From: a bacterium
GTDB taxonomy: Bacteria > Dependentiae > Babeliae > Babeliales > RVW-14
DNA length: 31,871 nucleotides
Direction: 5' to 3'
Assembly: GCA_010027825.1 (NCBI GenBank)
Contig: RGUK01000008.1
Span: forward strand, 1-31,871
This document shows, in pieces, positions 5,995-13,767 of this stretch. Each line of letters begins with the position of its first letter. Position 1 is the stretch's first letter. The notes under the pieces are model-generated. The model did no database searches, was not told where the DNA came from, and saw only the letters and a program-made list of their open reading frames with translations. A program made the position numbers and the translations under genes.

Positions 5995-6360
5995 ATGAAA
6001 AATGCCGAAGTTGCGGAATTTATTGCGACCCTGTTTCACGCAGGGACGATTACGCATTTTCAGCACTTACAGACCCGTGAATATCCTGTGCATAAAGCAC
6101 TAGGAAAGTTCTACCCCAAGATTGTTGACCTAGCCGACCAGCTTGCAGAAAGCTACCAAGGCCGCTACAACACCCGCATGGAGCGTTTTCCTGATGAGCT
6201 ACATCAGCCACAGGAAAGCCCAACAGACTACTTGACCCAACTCAAGGGTTTTGTAGAGGAAGCAAGGCAAGAAATCCCCCAAGACACGGAATTGCAAAAC
6301 TTGGTGGATGAAATTGCAGATTTAATCAATTCAACTCTTTACTTACTAACCTTGAGGTGA
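5995..6360 (+). CDS. DUF5856-like four-helix protein
   Basis: A 121-residue, mostly helical protein. The block from about 20 to 60, including HFQHLQTREYPVHKALGKFY and AESYQGRY, recalls DUF5856, a phage family with a ferritin/Dps-like four-helix look. Histidines and glutamates in the helices could bind metal, but no function is established. I chose the ATG at 5995 rather than the GTG at 5986 because the family-like sequence starts there and a -10 box overlaps the GTG. No ribosome site precedes either, so the gene may be read from a leaderless transcript. Confidence 0.72.
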   Translation: MKNAEVAEFIATLFHAGTITHFQHLQTREYPVHKALGKFYPKIVDLADQLAESYQGRYNTRMERFPDELHQPQESPTDYLTQLKGFVEEARQEIPQDTELQNLVDEIADLINSTLYLLTLR

Positions 6361-6363
6361 TTT

Positions 6364-6564
6364 ATGGAAAAGTTCAACGGAAAATACGGCAATGCTTTCA
6401 TGATGAAGGGCAGCCCTGCCAAAGACATGAAATCAGGCGAAGAAGGCATGGCTAAAAAGCGCATTCCTGACGCTATGACCAATAAAACCGGCAAAGACAT
6501 GAAGTTTGAGGGTGGACGCATGAATGGCGTTTGCTACACACACGATCGCAAATCCTGTCAATAA
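6364..6564 (+). CDS. Hypothetical small basic Gly/Lys-rich protein
   Basis: A 66-residue protein rich in Lys, Gly and Met with repeated KDMK elements (residues 20-23 and 45-48) and no hydrophobic core. It looks disordered. A GAGGTG ribosome site overlaps the end of the previous gene. Function unknown. The 60 bases that follow it (6565-6624) hold only a ribosome site (AAAGG) for the next gene. Confidence 0.6.
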   Translation: MEKFNGKYGNAFMMKGSPAKDMKSGEEGMAKKRIPDAMTNKTGKDMKFEGGRMNGVCYTHDRKSCQ

Positions 6565-6624
6565 AGCGAAACCCCAACGGTGTGCAGACCGAAGGGATTT
6601 CTAACCAAACAAAAGGTAGTTTGA

Positions 6625-6852
6625 ATGGCTGAGAATTATTGTAAAACTTGCGCCTACTTTAGAAGTATGCAAATCATGGGTGTTTGCAGGAGATTTCCTG
6701 AACAGCACAACAAACATGAAACCGATTGGTGCGGTGAACACACCATCAGGGCAATTGAAGTATTGCCTTTGAAGGTGTATGACATCACCACCGACCAAGT
6801 GACCGAAAAACGCAGGGGAAGGAAGCCTAAAAATGCTGAAACCGCTGCGTGA
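6625..6852 (+). CDS. Cys-rich protein with C-terminal AT-hook
   Basis: A 75-residue protein with Cys6, Cys9, Cys21, Cys36 and His39, which probably hold one zinc ion or an iron-sulphur cluster. At 63-69 it has RRGRKPK, which fits an AT-hook that binds the minor groove of AT-rich DNA. The N-terminal pattern (CKTC, then GVCRRFP, then DWCGEH) is common in small phage and bacterial proteins of unknown role. Combining it with an AT-hook suggests DNA binding and possibly regulation of late genes. It overlaps the GroES-like gene by 20 bases. Confidence 0.7.
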   Translation: MAENYCKTCAYFRSMQIMGVCRRFPEQHNKHETDWCGEHTIRAIEVLPLKVYDITTDQVTEKRRGRKPKNAETAA

Positions 6853-7090
6853 CCGTGTGGTAGTACGCCCCCAAGTGCGTACATTGTCCGAAATCATCCA
6901 TGTGGACAACAAAGAGCCTTTTAATGAGGGAACAGTTGTATCTGTAGGCCCATTGGTGACAGAAACCCGAATTGGTGACTTCATCAAATATGGGAATGGC
7001 GACTATCTAAAGTGGCCCACCCACATGATTGATGGTCAGATGTATCAAATCATTCAAGAAGCGGACATTTGCGCCGTTGTGGAAGAATGA
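6833..7090 (+). CDS. Miniature GroES-like co-chaperonin
   Basis: This 85-residue protein opens MLKPLRDRVVVRPQ and closes QIIQEADICAVVEE, matching the first and last strands of GroES (about 97 residues). The middle contains EGTVVSVGP and GDFIKYGNGD, the expected barrel strands. The GroEL-binding mobile loop is shortened and reads SEIIHVDN, though a hydrophobic IIxV remains where GroES has IVL. Phage co-chaperonins such as T4 gp31 replace GroES to fold the phage coat protein in host GroEL. No GroEL is in the window, so it must use the host ring. It overlaps the genes on both sides. Confidence 0.82.
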   Translation: MLKPLRDRVVVRPQVRTLSEIIHVDNKEPFNEGTVVSVGPLVTETRIGDFIKYGNGDYLKWPTHMIDGQMYQIIQEADICAVVEE

Positions 7091-7584
7091 AAAAATGCTT
7101 TCGTTGCAAAGAAAGCAAATCGTATGATTTGTTTTTTAAGCACAATCAAACCGTTGATGGTTATCACAGTTGGTGCAAAAGCTGTTGCAGAATAGGTAAC
7201 CAAAAGGCTAGGGTTAAAAATAATTCTACAATTGAAGGCAGGGCAAAGGTTTTTTTACAAAACGCTAGTAAAAGCGCACAAAAGCGTGGTCAAGAATTTA
7301 CATTAACCATACAAGATGTGGTTGATTGTTGGAATAACCAAGCTAAGATTTGTGCGTATAGTGGTCGTCCGATGTCACTTGATGCTGGAAGATTGGATAC
7401 GGTTTCAATTGAGCGTATAAATAGCGCAATTGGTTACACGCCTGAAAACACGATATTGGTATGTCAGGCAATCAATCGCATGAAGTCGGACTTTACGTTT
7501 GATCAGTTTTATGAAATGTGCGCTGATGTTGTGAAGTTTTTAGGCGATGAATCGTTAAATTTATCTGTAGGGGCTTACAAATGA
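7087..7584 (+). CDS. HNH endonuclease with N-terminal zinc ribbon
   Basis: Starting at the ATG at 7087 (ATGA overlap with the GroES-like stop) the protein is 165 residues. It has Cys4, Cys7, Cys30 and Cys33, a zinc-ribbon-like start, then a helical part, then an HNH-type region with ICAYSGRPMSLD and SIERINSAIGYTPENT (about 107-122). This layout matches free-standing phage HNH homing-type endonucleases. A clear second histidine is not obvious, so activity is uncertain. It may be a mobile insertion among small structural genes, although its start and stop overlap the neighbouring genes neatly. The frame is open to 7069 but the ribosome context favours 7087. Confidence 0.75.
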   Translation: MKKCFRCKESKSYDLFFKHNQTVDGYHSWCKSCCRIGNQKARVKNNSTIEGRAKVFLQNASKSAQKRGQEFTLTIQDVVDCWNNQAKICAYSGRPMSLDAGRLDTVSIERINSAIGYTPENTILVCQAINRMKSDFTFDQFYEMCADVVKFLGDESLNLSVGAYK

Positions 7585-7754
7585 AAAAACCAGGTGACCC
7601 AGGTTTGTACGCTTCAATCCATGCCAAGCAAGAGCGCATTGAACGCCAAAAAGCTGCAGGCAAGACCCCTGAACGCATGAGAACGCCAGGTTCAAAAGGC
7701 GCACCGACTGCCGAGGCATTTAAACAGTCTGCCAAAACCGCCAAGAAGAAATAA
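7581..7754 (+). CDS. Small basic protein, 57 aa
   Basis: This short gene encodes 57 residues opening MKKPGDPGLYASIHAKQERI and ending in a lysine run. The LYASIHAKQERI and TPGSKGAPTAEAFKQSAKT stretches recur in small proteins of many phages just before DUF6321-like genes, as here. It overlaps the HNH gene by four bases and ends two bases before the next gene. It is very basic, so nucleic-acid binding is possible, but no function is known. Confidence 0.72.
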   Translation: MKKPGDPGLYASIHAKQERIERQKAAGKTPERMRTPGSKGAPTAEAFKQSAKTAKKK

Positions 7755-7756
7755 TC

Positions 7757-8035
7757 ATGGCCACTAAAAAGCACGACAAACCGATTGCCCACACCACTAC
7801 AGGCAAGGGCAAAAACTACAACCCTACCGACAAAGGCGCAGGAATGACCGCTAAAGGTCGTGCCGAATACAACAAAAAGAACAACGCAAACCTAAAACCG
7901 CCTGCACCAAACCCAAAAACCAAAGCAGACGCAGGCAGAAAAGCATCATTTTGTGCAAGAATGGAAGGAGTGGTAAAACACTCTAAAGGCCCAGCAGAGA
8001 GGGCAAAAGCTGCTCTTAAAAGCTGGAATTGTTAA
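7757..8035 (+). CDS. DUF6321-like basic protein
   Basis: A 92-residue lysine/alanine/asparagine-rich protein. The pattern GAGMTAKGRAEYN (27-39), then RKASFCARMEGVV (61-73) and the C-terminal KAALKSWNC fit DUF6321-like phage proteins. They sit upstream of terminase and portal genes in many podoviruses, and their role is unknown. The two cysteines near the end are typical. It follows the 57-aa basic protein by two bases; the pair probably works together, perhaps with DNA in or near the capsid. Confidence 0.75.
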   Translation: MATKKHDKPIAHTTTGKGKNYNPTDKGAGMTAKGRAEYNKKNNANLKPPAPNPKTKADAGRKASFCARMEGVVKHSKGPAERAKAALKSWNC

Positions 8036-8062
8036 ACTTTTGGAAGTAATAAAGGAAACATC

Positions 8063-8662
8063 ATGTCAAATAGCATTGCAACCGGCGTAGCATACGCAGA
8101 CCCCGAATTCGTATCCGTTCAGGTAGGTAACAGCACTACTCCAGTTGCTGTCACGTCCAGCGGAATCATCAACGGCGCATACGCCACCACCAGCGCCACA
8201 AGTGGCGACACCCGCCTGACTTACCAAAAACTTACATTCAGCAGCACAGGTAGCGGTGAAACCATGCGTGGCTTTTCTGTGGTGACAGGCACAAGTGCCG
8301 CCACCGCAGGAACTATCAACGGCGCACACTTTAGCTGCGAAATGCAAGGCGGCTCTATCAGCGGCGCAGCAAACGCAGTTCGCGCCACTATCGGCGGCAC
8401 AACCGCAGCACCTGGCGGCACACTCGCAGCCCTGCAACTGGACACCAACTTTGCAAGCGGCGTTACATTGCCAGGCTCTGCTGCCTTTATGCGTGTGACC
8501 AACACCAACACCGTCAAGATCAGCAACTTCCTGAATATGCCTGCACCTGCCGTAGGCGGTGTTTTGGCTGCAAAAATCGGTTCACCTACTCAAACCCACA
8601 GCATTAAGTTTGTGGATGACGCAGGGACAACCTACTACATCATGTGTACAACCACAGCATGA
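8063..8662 (+). CDS. Putative virion surface/decoration protein
   Basis: This 199-residue protein is rich in Thr, Ser, Ala and Gly, and predicted mostly beta strand, with no signal peptide. The composition and the lone GTTYYIMCTTTA ending resemble phage head-decoration or fibre proteins. A strong AAAGGAAA ribosome site suggests high expression. It precedes the terminase genes, an unusual place for a decoration protein, but the two similar beta-rich proteins at 15035 and 15548 follow the coat gene. I do not recognise a named family; virion location is inference. Confidence 0.6.
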   Translation: MSNSIATGVAYADPEFVSVQVGNSTTPVAVTSSGIINGAYATTSATSGDTRLTYQKLTFSSTGSGETMRGFSVVTGTSAATAGTINGAHFSCEMQGGSISGAANAVRATIGGTTAAPGGTLAALQLDTNFASGVTLPGSAAFMRVTNTNTVKISNFLNMPAPAVGGVLAAKIGSPTQTHSIKFVDDAGTTYYIMCTTTA

Positions 8663-8799
8663 TCAAGCACCCTGACCCTGAAGTTCAATTCTTGGTCGAA
8701 ATGCTTGAGCAGCAAAGAGATCAGGCGGTGGCACAAGCTGCCGCCTTATTTCGACAGCTTAAAGAACTAGAGGCAAAAAATGACCCCCCAACAGATTGA
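8659..8799 (+). CDS. Small helical protein, 46 aa
   Basis: A 46-residue protein, MIKHPDPEVQFLVEMLEQQR and on, that should form a single amphipathic or coiled helix. It begins by ATGA overlap with the surface-protein stop and overlaps the next small gene by 20 bases. Function unknown. Its overlaps and position support a real gene. Confidence 0.55.
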   Translation: MIKHPDPEVQFLVEMLEQQRDQAVAQAAALFRQLKELEAKNDPPTD

Positions 8800-8947
8800 A
8801 AAGCGCATAGAGGAACTAAGAAGCACAGCCAAACAACATGAAGCTGTACTGCTTCAGATCAGCGGTGCAATCCAAGAGTTAACGAATTGGCTTCAACAGG
8901 AGAAAACAAATGCCCCTGATAGCATCAATGACACCGAAGGCTCTTAA
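8780..8947 (+). CDS. Small coiled-coil protein, 55 aa
   Basis: A 55-residue protein, MTPQQIEKRIEELRSTAKQH and on, predicted to be a short coiled coil for its first 40 residues with an acidic tail. It overlaps both neighbouring small genes in different frames (8780-8799 and 8910-8947). An AGAGG lies upstream within the previous gene. The clear coiled-coil heptads favour a real protein. Function unknown; its neighbours suggest a small virion or packaging role. Confidence 0.55.
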   Translation: MTPQQIEKRIEELRSTAKQHEAVLLQISGAIQELTNWLQQEKTNAPDSINDTEGS

Positions 8948-9074
8948 AGCCAACATCAAAAAAGAAATAGAAGCAGGCAAACCACCCAAGCAAGCGGTGG
9001 CTATTGCCTATTCTGTAAAACGTGAAGCTGAGAAAAAAGCGCATAAAAAGCCTGCGCCTAAGTCAAAAAAGTAA
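8910..9074 (+). CDS. Conserved small basic phage protein, 54 aa
   Basis: A 54-residue protein with the conserved core IKKEIEAGKPPKQAVAIAYS (16-35) and a lysine-rich tail. Very similar short proteins, usually opening MPLI and containing GKPxKQAVAIA, are common upstream of terminase or structural genes in phages of Pseudomonadota. GGAG lies seven to eight bases before the ATG. No function is known; charge suggests DNA contact. Confidence 0.75.
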   Translation: MPLIASMTPKALKANIKKEIEAGKPPKQAVAIAYSVKREAEKKAHKKPAPKSKK

Positions 9075-9105
9075 TTTAGCGACAAATACTTAGGATTCGA
9101 CACGA

Positions 9106-9378
9106 ATGGCTGAAAGAGGTGGACAACAAGGCAATCAGAACGCTGCCAAAAGCAGAATGTTCTATGACAAGTTGCGCCTTGTTCTGACGCAAGAGCCACA
9201 CCGCCTAAGAGCTATTGCAGACACCCTAGTAAAAAAGGCCGAAGAAGGCGAGCCTTGGGCAATCAAAGAAATCATGGACAGAATGGACGGTAAAGCCCAT
9301 CAAGCCGTAAGCGTAGAGAACGCTGATGGAACGCCCCTACTGTCAGGCATCCAAGTCACATTCGTCAAGCCCGAATGA
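9106..9378 (+). CDS. terS: Terminase small subunit (probable)
   Basis: This 90-residue protein directly precedes and overlaps the large terminase gene by four bases. It starts MAERGGQQGNQNAAKSRMF, a glycine/asparagine opening often seen in phage small terminases and DUF5681-like proteins, then has helices and a short beta tail. Small terminase binds the packaging start site and activates the large subunit. It is short for a full oligomeric terminase, which usually exceeds 130 residues, so the assignment rests mainly on position and the N-terminal pattern. Confidence 0.68.
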   Translation: MAERGGQQGNQNAAKSRMFYDKLRLVLTQEPHRLRAIADTLVKKAEEGEPWAIKEIMDRMDGKAHQAVSVENADGTPLLSGIQVTFVKPE

Positions 9379-10646
9379 CTGATGTCCAAGACGCAATAGC
9401 AAGGGCAGAATTCCCAATCAAGCTGGAAGGTCTGTTCAAGAAAAGCCGCTACAAAGTTTGTTATGGCGGCAGGGGTGGAGCAAAGAGTTGGGGCATAGCT
9501 AGAGCCTTACTCATTCTTGGGGCAAAAAATCCCATACGCATTCTTTGCGCCCGAGAATTTATGACTTCCATGAGGGATTCGGTACACAAGCTGCTGTGTG
9601 ACCAAATCGAAAGCCTGGGGCTGCTGAACTTTTATGAAATCACCCAAGCCAGCATTAGGGGCAAAAACGGCACAGAATTCTCTTTTGTTGGCCTGAAGAA
9701 CAATGTGGCGAATGTAAAAAGTTACGAAGGCATAGACATCTGCTGGTGCGAGGAAGCGCAAAGCATTAGCCGTTTGAGTTGGAACATCCTGATTCCGACC
9801 ATTCGTAAAGAAGGCTCAGAAATATGGGTTAGCTTCAACCCCGAGCTAGAAACGGATGAAACCTACCAAAGATTTGTGGCCAACCCACCACAAGATTGCA
9901 TCACCATGAGGGTGAATTGGTACGACAACCCTTGGTTTCCCGAAACCTTGCGCCTAGAAAAAGACGCACTTAAGCAAAGAGACGAAGAGGCCTACAACCA
10001 AGTTTGGGAAGGGCTATGCAGGCAGACGGTAGATGGGGCTATCTTTGCCAAAGAAATGCAGCAGGCCGAAAAGGATGGGCGCATTACGCGAGTGCCCTAC
10101 GACCCATCCAAACCTGTCCATGCGGTATTTGATTTGGGATGGTCGGACAGCACAGCCATTTGGTTTCTTCAGTATGTAGGCATGGAAACCCGCCTGATTA
10201 GGTACATCGAAGATAGCCAACAGACGATCAGCTACTACTTGGCAACCATGCAAACGTATGGATATGTCTACGACACGATTTGGCTACCCCATGACGCTGA
10301 GAACAAGACATTGGCAGCAGCAGGGCGCAGTATTGACGACATTGTGAGGGCAGCAGGATATAAAACCCAAATCTTGCCTAGAGTGCCGATTGTGGACTCT
10401 ATTAACGCAGCCCGAACCATATTTCCTAATTGCTGGTTTGACCGTGAACACGCTGCCGATGGATTGACCTGCTTGCGGCACTATCGGTATGACGTTGACC
10501 CCGACACCAAACAATTCAGCCGAACGCCCTTGCATGATCATTACTCGCATGGGGCTGACGCATTCAGGTACATTGCCCTTATGATCAAAGAACCTGTTAA
10601 ACGCAAAAAACAGCTTATTGCAACCGCTGGCTCATGGATGGGATAA
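9375..10646 (+). CDS. terL: Terminase large subunit (Terminase_3 type)
   Basis: This 423-residue packaging motor has a Walker A GGRGGAKS at 31-38 and a Walker B-like IDICWCEEA (120-128) with the catalytic Glu. Its nuclease part includes VFDLGWSDST with Asp253, HDAENKT from His306/Asp307, and SHGADAFRY with Asp395. This is the full ATPase-plus-RNase-H-like nuclease layout of PBSX/Terminase_3 enzymes. It pumps DNA into the procapsid at the portal and cuts it. It is shorter than P22 gp2 (about 499 residues). Headful cutting is likely from the P22-like context but not shown. Confidence 0.95.
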   Translation: MTDVQDAIARAEFPIKLEGLFKKSRYKVCYGGRGGAKSWGIARALLILGAKNPIRILCAREFMTSMRDSVHKLLCDQIESLGLLNFYEITQASIRGKNGTEFSFVGLKNNVANVKSYEGIDICWCEEAQSISRLSWNILIPTIRKEGSEIWVSFNPELETDETYQRFVANPPQDCITMRVNWYDNPWFPETLRLEKDALKQRDEEAYNQVWEGLCRQTVDGAIFAKEMQQAEKDGRITRVPYDPSKPVHAVFDLGWSDSTAIWFLQYVGMETRLIRYIEDSQQTISYYLATMQTYGYVYDTIWLPHDAENKTLAAAGRSIDDIVRAAGYKTQILPRVPIVDSINAARTIFPNCWFDREHAADGLTCLRHYRYDVDPDTKQFSRTPLHDHYSHGADAFRYIALMIKEPVKRKKQLIATAGSWMG

Positions 10647-10649
10647 ATC

Positions 10650-12773
10650 ATGGCATATCAAGACACCACTAACAGCAAAATCACCGAAGCCATCAAATTT
10701 TGGCGTTTGGTCAATGATTCTGATTCAACCAACCGCGCCGAAGCTCTGCAGGATGTCAAGTTTGCAGCCGGTGAGCAATGGCCTGTTGAGATTCAGAATA
10801 GCCGCAACTTGGAATCACGCCCTTGCCTGACCATCAACAAGATTGATGCTTATATCCGTCAGGTGACAAATCAACAAAGACAGCAGCGCCCAAGGATCAA
10901 AGTTCATCCTGTAAATAACTTGGCTGATTACAAAATTGCCCAAGTCATTGAGGGCATCACTCGCCATATCGAGATTAACTCCAATGCTGACACAGCCTAT
11001 GACACGGCTTTTGACTATGCCGTAAGGATGGGTTGGGGTTATTGGCGCGTCAATTACCGTTATGTGCGGGAAGATTCGTTCGATCAGGAAATCTACATTG
11101 ACCCTGTAGAAAACCCATTCACCGTTTATTTTGATCCTAACAGCATCTTGCCTGATGGCTCAGACGCTGAACGTTGCCTGATTACAACCGTGTTGGATAA
11201 AAAAGTGTTCAGAGAAATGTACCCAGGCGCAGATGATGGGGCTAACTTTCAGCAACGTTCAACTGGTGATGACAGCGCCGCATGGATTACCAAAGAAGAC
11301 ATCCGACTTGCAGAATACTTTTGGATTGAGCGCGAACGTGCCAAGCTGTATCTTTTAAGTGATGGCACAACGTCATTTGCAGATTCAGACAGGTTTTTTG
11401 AAAGGGTTGAAGCTGCAGGTCTGACCGTGCTGGATGAGCGCGATTCATTCCGTAAAGCCGTGAAATGGGCCAAGATGACCGCTATGGAAGTCTTAGAAGA
11501 AAAGACGTGGGCAGGCAAATACATTCCTGTTGTGCCCTGCTACGGCGCACAGGTTATTGTGGACGACAAACGCAAGAAATACGGATTGGTCAGATTCGCT
11601 AAAGACCCGCAACGGATGTACAACTTTTGGCGCACATCCATGACCGAATCCGTGGCGTTAGCTCCAAAAGCCAAATGGCTGCTTGCAGAAGGTCAAGACG
11701 AAGGCCATGAAAACGAATGGGCAATGGCGAACATCAAGTCAATGCCTGTCCTGCGTTACAAGCAAAAAGACATCGAAGGTGTGCCTGCTCCTGCGCCACA
11801 AAGATTGCAGCCCGAGCCGCCACCTGCAGGCATCATGGAAAGCGCAGCCGCCATTTCTGCCGACCTACAGATGGTTTTGGGCATATTAGACCCCAACCAA
11901 CTGCCTAGCGGTAATATCTCAGGCAAGGCTTTGATGGGTCAGCAGGCACAAGTTGACCTGTCCAACTTCCACTTTTACGACAACATGACCCGCAGCATTA
12001 GGCACACGGGCAAAATCATCTTGGATTTGATACCCAAGATTTACGACACCCAAAGGGTCATGCGTATTATTGGCTCTGATGGGCAGCCGGACATGACCAT
12101 CATCAACGAGCGCATAGCCACCGACCAAGTATTGAATGACGTGACCGTTGGCGAATACGATGTGGTGATGGACACAGGGCCAGGCTTCCAATCCAAACGC
12201 CAACAAGCGGTGGAAGCCATGATGCCCCTGCTTACAGGCAATCAAGAACTGTTCAATATTGCCGGTGATTTGGTGTTCAGGAATATGGATTTCCCTGGCG
12301 CTGATGTCATTGCTGACCGTTTGGCTGCCTTGAACCCAATGGCGCAGATTGATGAAAAATCAGATATACCGCCTGAAATTCAAATGCGTTTGGCTCAATC
12401 CCAAAAGATGATTGAGGAACTTCAGCAGCAATTACAAGCCGCAGGGTTGGAAATTAACAATCGTATGCAAGTGGCACAGATTAAAGAAGAAGGCGCTACC
12501 CGCAGAAAACTCATGGATGTGACTGCCAAGGCACACAACACCGAAACCATTGCAGAGGTAAAGGTCAACGACCAAAATACTCGATCAATTACCAGCCAAA
12601 ACAAAACAGAAATTGAGGCTTTGGTCAAAATTCTGTTGGCAAAAATGCCGCCTGACCAATTGCTGATGGAAATTGACCGATTGAATGCAGAACAGGCCGC
12701 TTATGCCCAAGCTGCAGCTATGGATATAAGCCAAGGCGCAAGCCCATTTGTTCAGCAAAGCAATTTGATGTAA
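10650..12773 (+). CDS. P22-like portal protein
   Basis: A 707-residue protein, close in size to the P22 portal (725). Features include the FAAGEQWP segment near residue 39, ESRPCLTINKIDAYIRQVTN (about 54-73) typical of P22-type portals, and a long, charged helical C-terminal tail from about 570 that would form a barrel inside the capsid. Twelve copies form the DNA entrance and the base for the tail. It follows terminase by three bases and precedes scaffold and coat. Confidence 0.93.
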   Translation: MAYQDTTNSKITEAIKFWRLVNDSDSTNRAEALQDVKFAAGEQWPVEIQNSRNLESRPCLTINKIDAYIRQVTNQQRQQRPRIKVHPVNNLADYKIAQVIEGITRHIEINSNADTAYDTAFDYAVRMGWGYWRVNYRYVREDSFDQEIYIDPVENPFTVYFDPNSILPDGSDAERCLITTVLDKKVFREMYPGADDGANFQQRSTGDDSAAWITKEDIRLAEYFWIERERAKLYLLSDGTTSFADSDRFFERVEAAGLTVLDERDSFRKAVKWAKMTAMEVLEEKTWAGKYIPVVPCYGAQVIVDDKRKKYGLVRFAKDPQRMYNFWRTSMTESVALAPKAKWLLAEGQDEGHENEWAMANIKSMPVLRYKQKDIEGVPAPAPQRLQPEPPPAGIMESAAAISADLQMVLGILDPNQLPSGNISGKALMGQQAQVDLSNFHFYDNMTRSIRHTGKIILDLIPKIYDTQRVMRIIGSDGQPDMTIINERIATDQVLNDVTVGEYDVVMDTGPGFQSKRQQAVEAMMPLLTGNQELFNIAGDLVFRNMDFPGADVIADRLAALNPMAQIDEKSDIPPEIQMRLAQSQKMIEELQQQLQAAGLEINNRMQVAQIKEEGATRRKLMDVTAKAHNTETIAEVKVNDQNTRSITSQNKTEIEALVKILLAKMPPDQLLMEIDRLNAEQAAYAQAAAMDISQGASPFVQQSNLM

Positions 12774-12786
12774 TATGTATTCACCT

Positions 12787-12796
12787 ACCCATGGGT
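12787..12796. other. 10-bp palindrome between portal and scaffold genes
   Basis: ACCCATGGGT is a perfect palindrome in the 52-base gap after the portal gene. A second ATGGG follows at 12799-12803, so a weak five-base-pair hairpin could also form. There is no T-run, so it is not a clear terminator. It may tune the relative output of portal and scaffold. Confidence 0.25.
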
Positions 12797-12825
12797 TCAT
12801 GGGGTTAATTCTTTGAGGTAACTCA

Positions 12826-13740
12826 ATGTCGGAAGTTCAGGAAGCGCCACAAGCGCAACCAAAAGTCGCCGCTAATGTGGTGACAAGTGAAAATTTAGCT
12901 GAGTTCAATGCTAAAAAAATGGGTTTAGCTGATCGTGCGCCTGCCGAGGCTGTAGTTGAGACAACTCCTACAGAGCCGGCAGAATCGTCTAGTCAGAGTG
13001 AGCCAAAAGCTGAGAGTGAAGCGACAGCAACAGAGGAAAAAAAGAATCCTAAGTTGGAAAAGCGGTTTTCAGATATTACCAAGCAACGCGAAGAAGCTAG
13101 GGCAGAAGCCAAGCGGGAACGTGAAGCAAGGGAAGCTTTGGAAGCACGGTTAAGGGAACTTGAAACCAAGGTGCAACCTAAAGCGCCTGACATTTCTGAA
13201 GAACCTAAACCCGAACAGTTTAGCGATATGTTTGAATATGCGAAAGCATTGACAGACTACAAGGTAGAGCAGCGTTTACAAGAGGAAAAGATAAGGGAAT
13301 CTCAGGCAAAAGCTGAAGCGGAACGCCAAAAAGTGATCAACACTTGGTCAGACCGTGTTAAAGCAGCCAAGTCTGAAATGCCTGATTTTGAAGACATGGT
13401 AGGGTCTGCTGACGTTGTGGTGAGCAACGAAGTGCGTGACGCTATCTTTGAATCAGAAGTTGGGCCACGAATCCTTTATCACTTGGCTGAAAACCCTGAT
13501 ATTGCTGAAAAACTGCAGGGCATGACCGTTACAGGCGCTTTGAGAGCTATTGGGAAACTTGAGGCACAGTTCGAAAAGACTGAAGCCAAACCTGTTGTTG
13601 GGAAAAGTAAAGCGCCAGCGCCGATAAACCCAATCAAATCGGCTGCCAATGGTCGTGATGTGGCCTTGACTAGCGATGGTCAATTTCATGGGTCATATCA
13701 AGCTTGGAAAGCAGCACGTTTGGCAGGGCGAATCCGCTAA
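12826..13740 (+). CDS. Scaffolding protein
   Basis: At 304 residues this equals P22 scaffold (303) in length and lies exactly between portal and coat. The N-terminal half is low-complexity and acidic (Ala/Pro/Glu/Ser-rich). A long coiled coil at about 75-180 is packed with Lys, Arg, Glu and Ala. The C-terminus is basic, ending in KAARLAGRIR, as expected for a coat-binding helix. Scaffolds guide coat assembly and leave before DNA packaging. Sequence similarity alone is weak; position, size and composition support the call. GAGGT precedes the ATG. Confidence 0.85.
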   Translation: MSEVQEAPQAQPKVAANVVTSENLAEFNAKKMGLADRAPAEAVVETTPTEPAESSSQSEPKAESEATATEEKKNPKLEKRFSDITKQREEARAEAKREREAREALEARLRELETKVQPKAPDISEEPKPEQFSDMFEYAKALTDYKVEQRLQEEKIRESQAKAEAERQKVINTWSDRVKAAKSEMPDFEDMVGSADVVVSNEVRDAIFESEVGPRILYHLAENPDIAEKLQGMTVTGALRAIGKLEAQFEKTEAKPVVGKSKAPAPINPIKSAANGRDVALTSDGQFHGSYQAWKAARLAGRIR

Positions 13741-13767
13741 AACCATTTTTTTAATTAAGGATTTGAA

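Noticed and set aside
8066..8437. 123-codon Cys/Ala-rich minus-strand frame
   Set aside because: Antisense shadow of the beta-rich protein at 8063-8662; improbable cysteine content.
12787..12803. Hairpin between portal and scaffold as a terminator
   Set aside because: Only five base pairs and no T-run; it would also cut off scaffold and coat.
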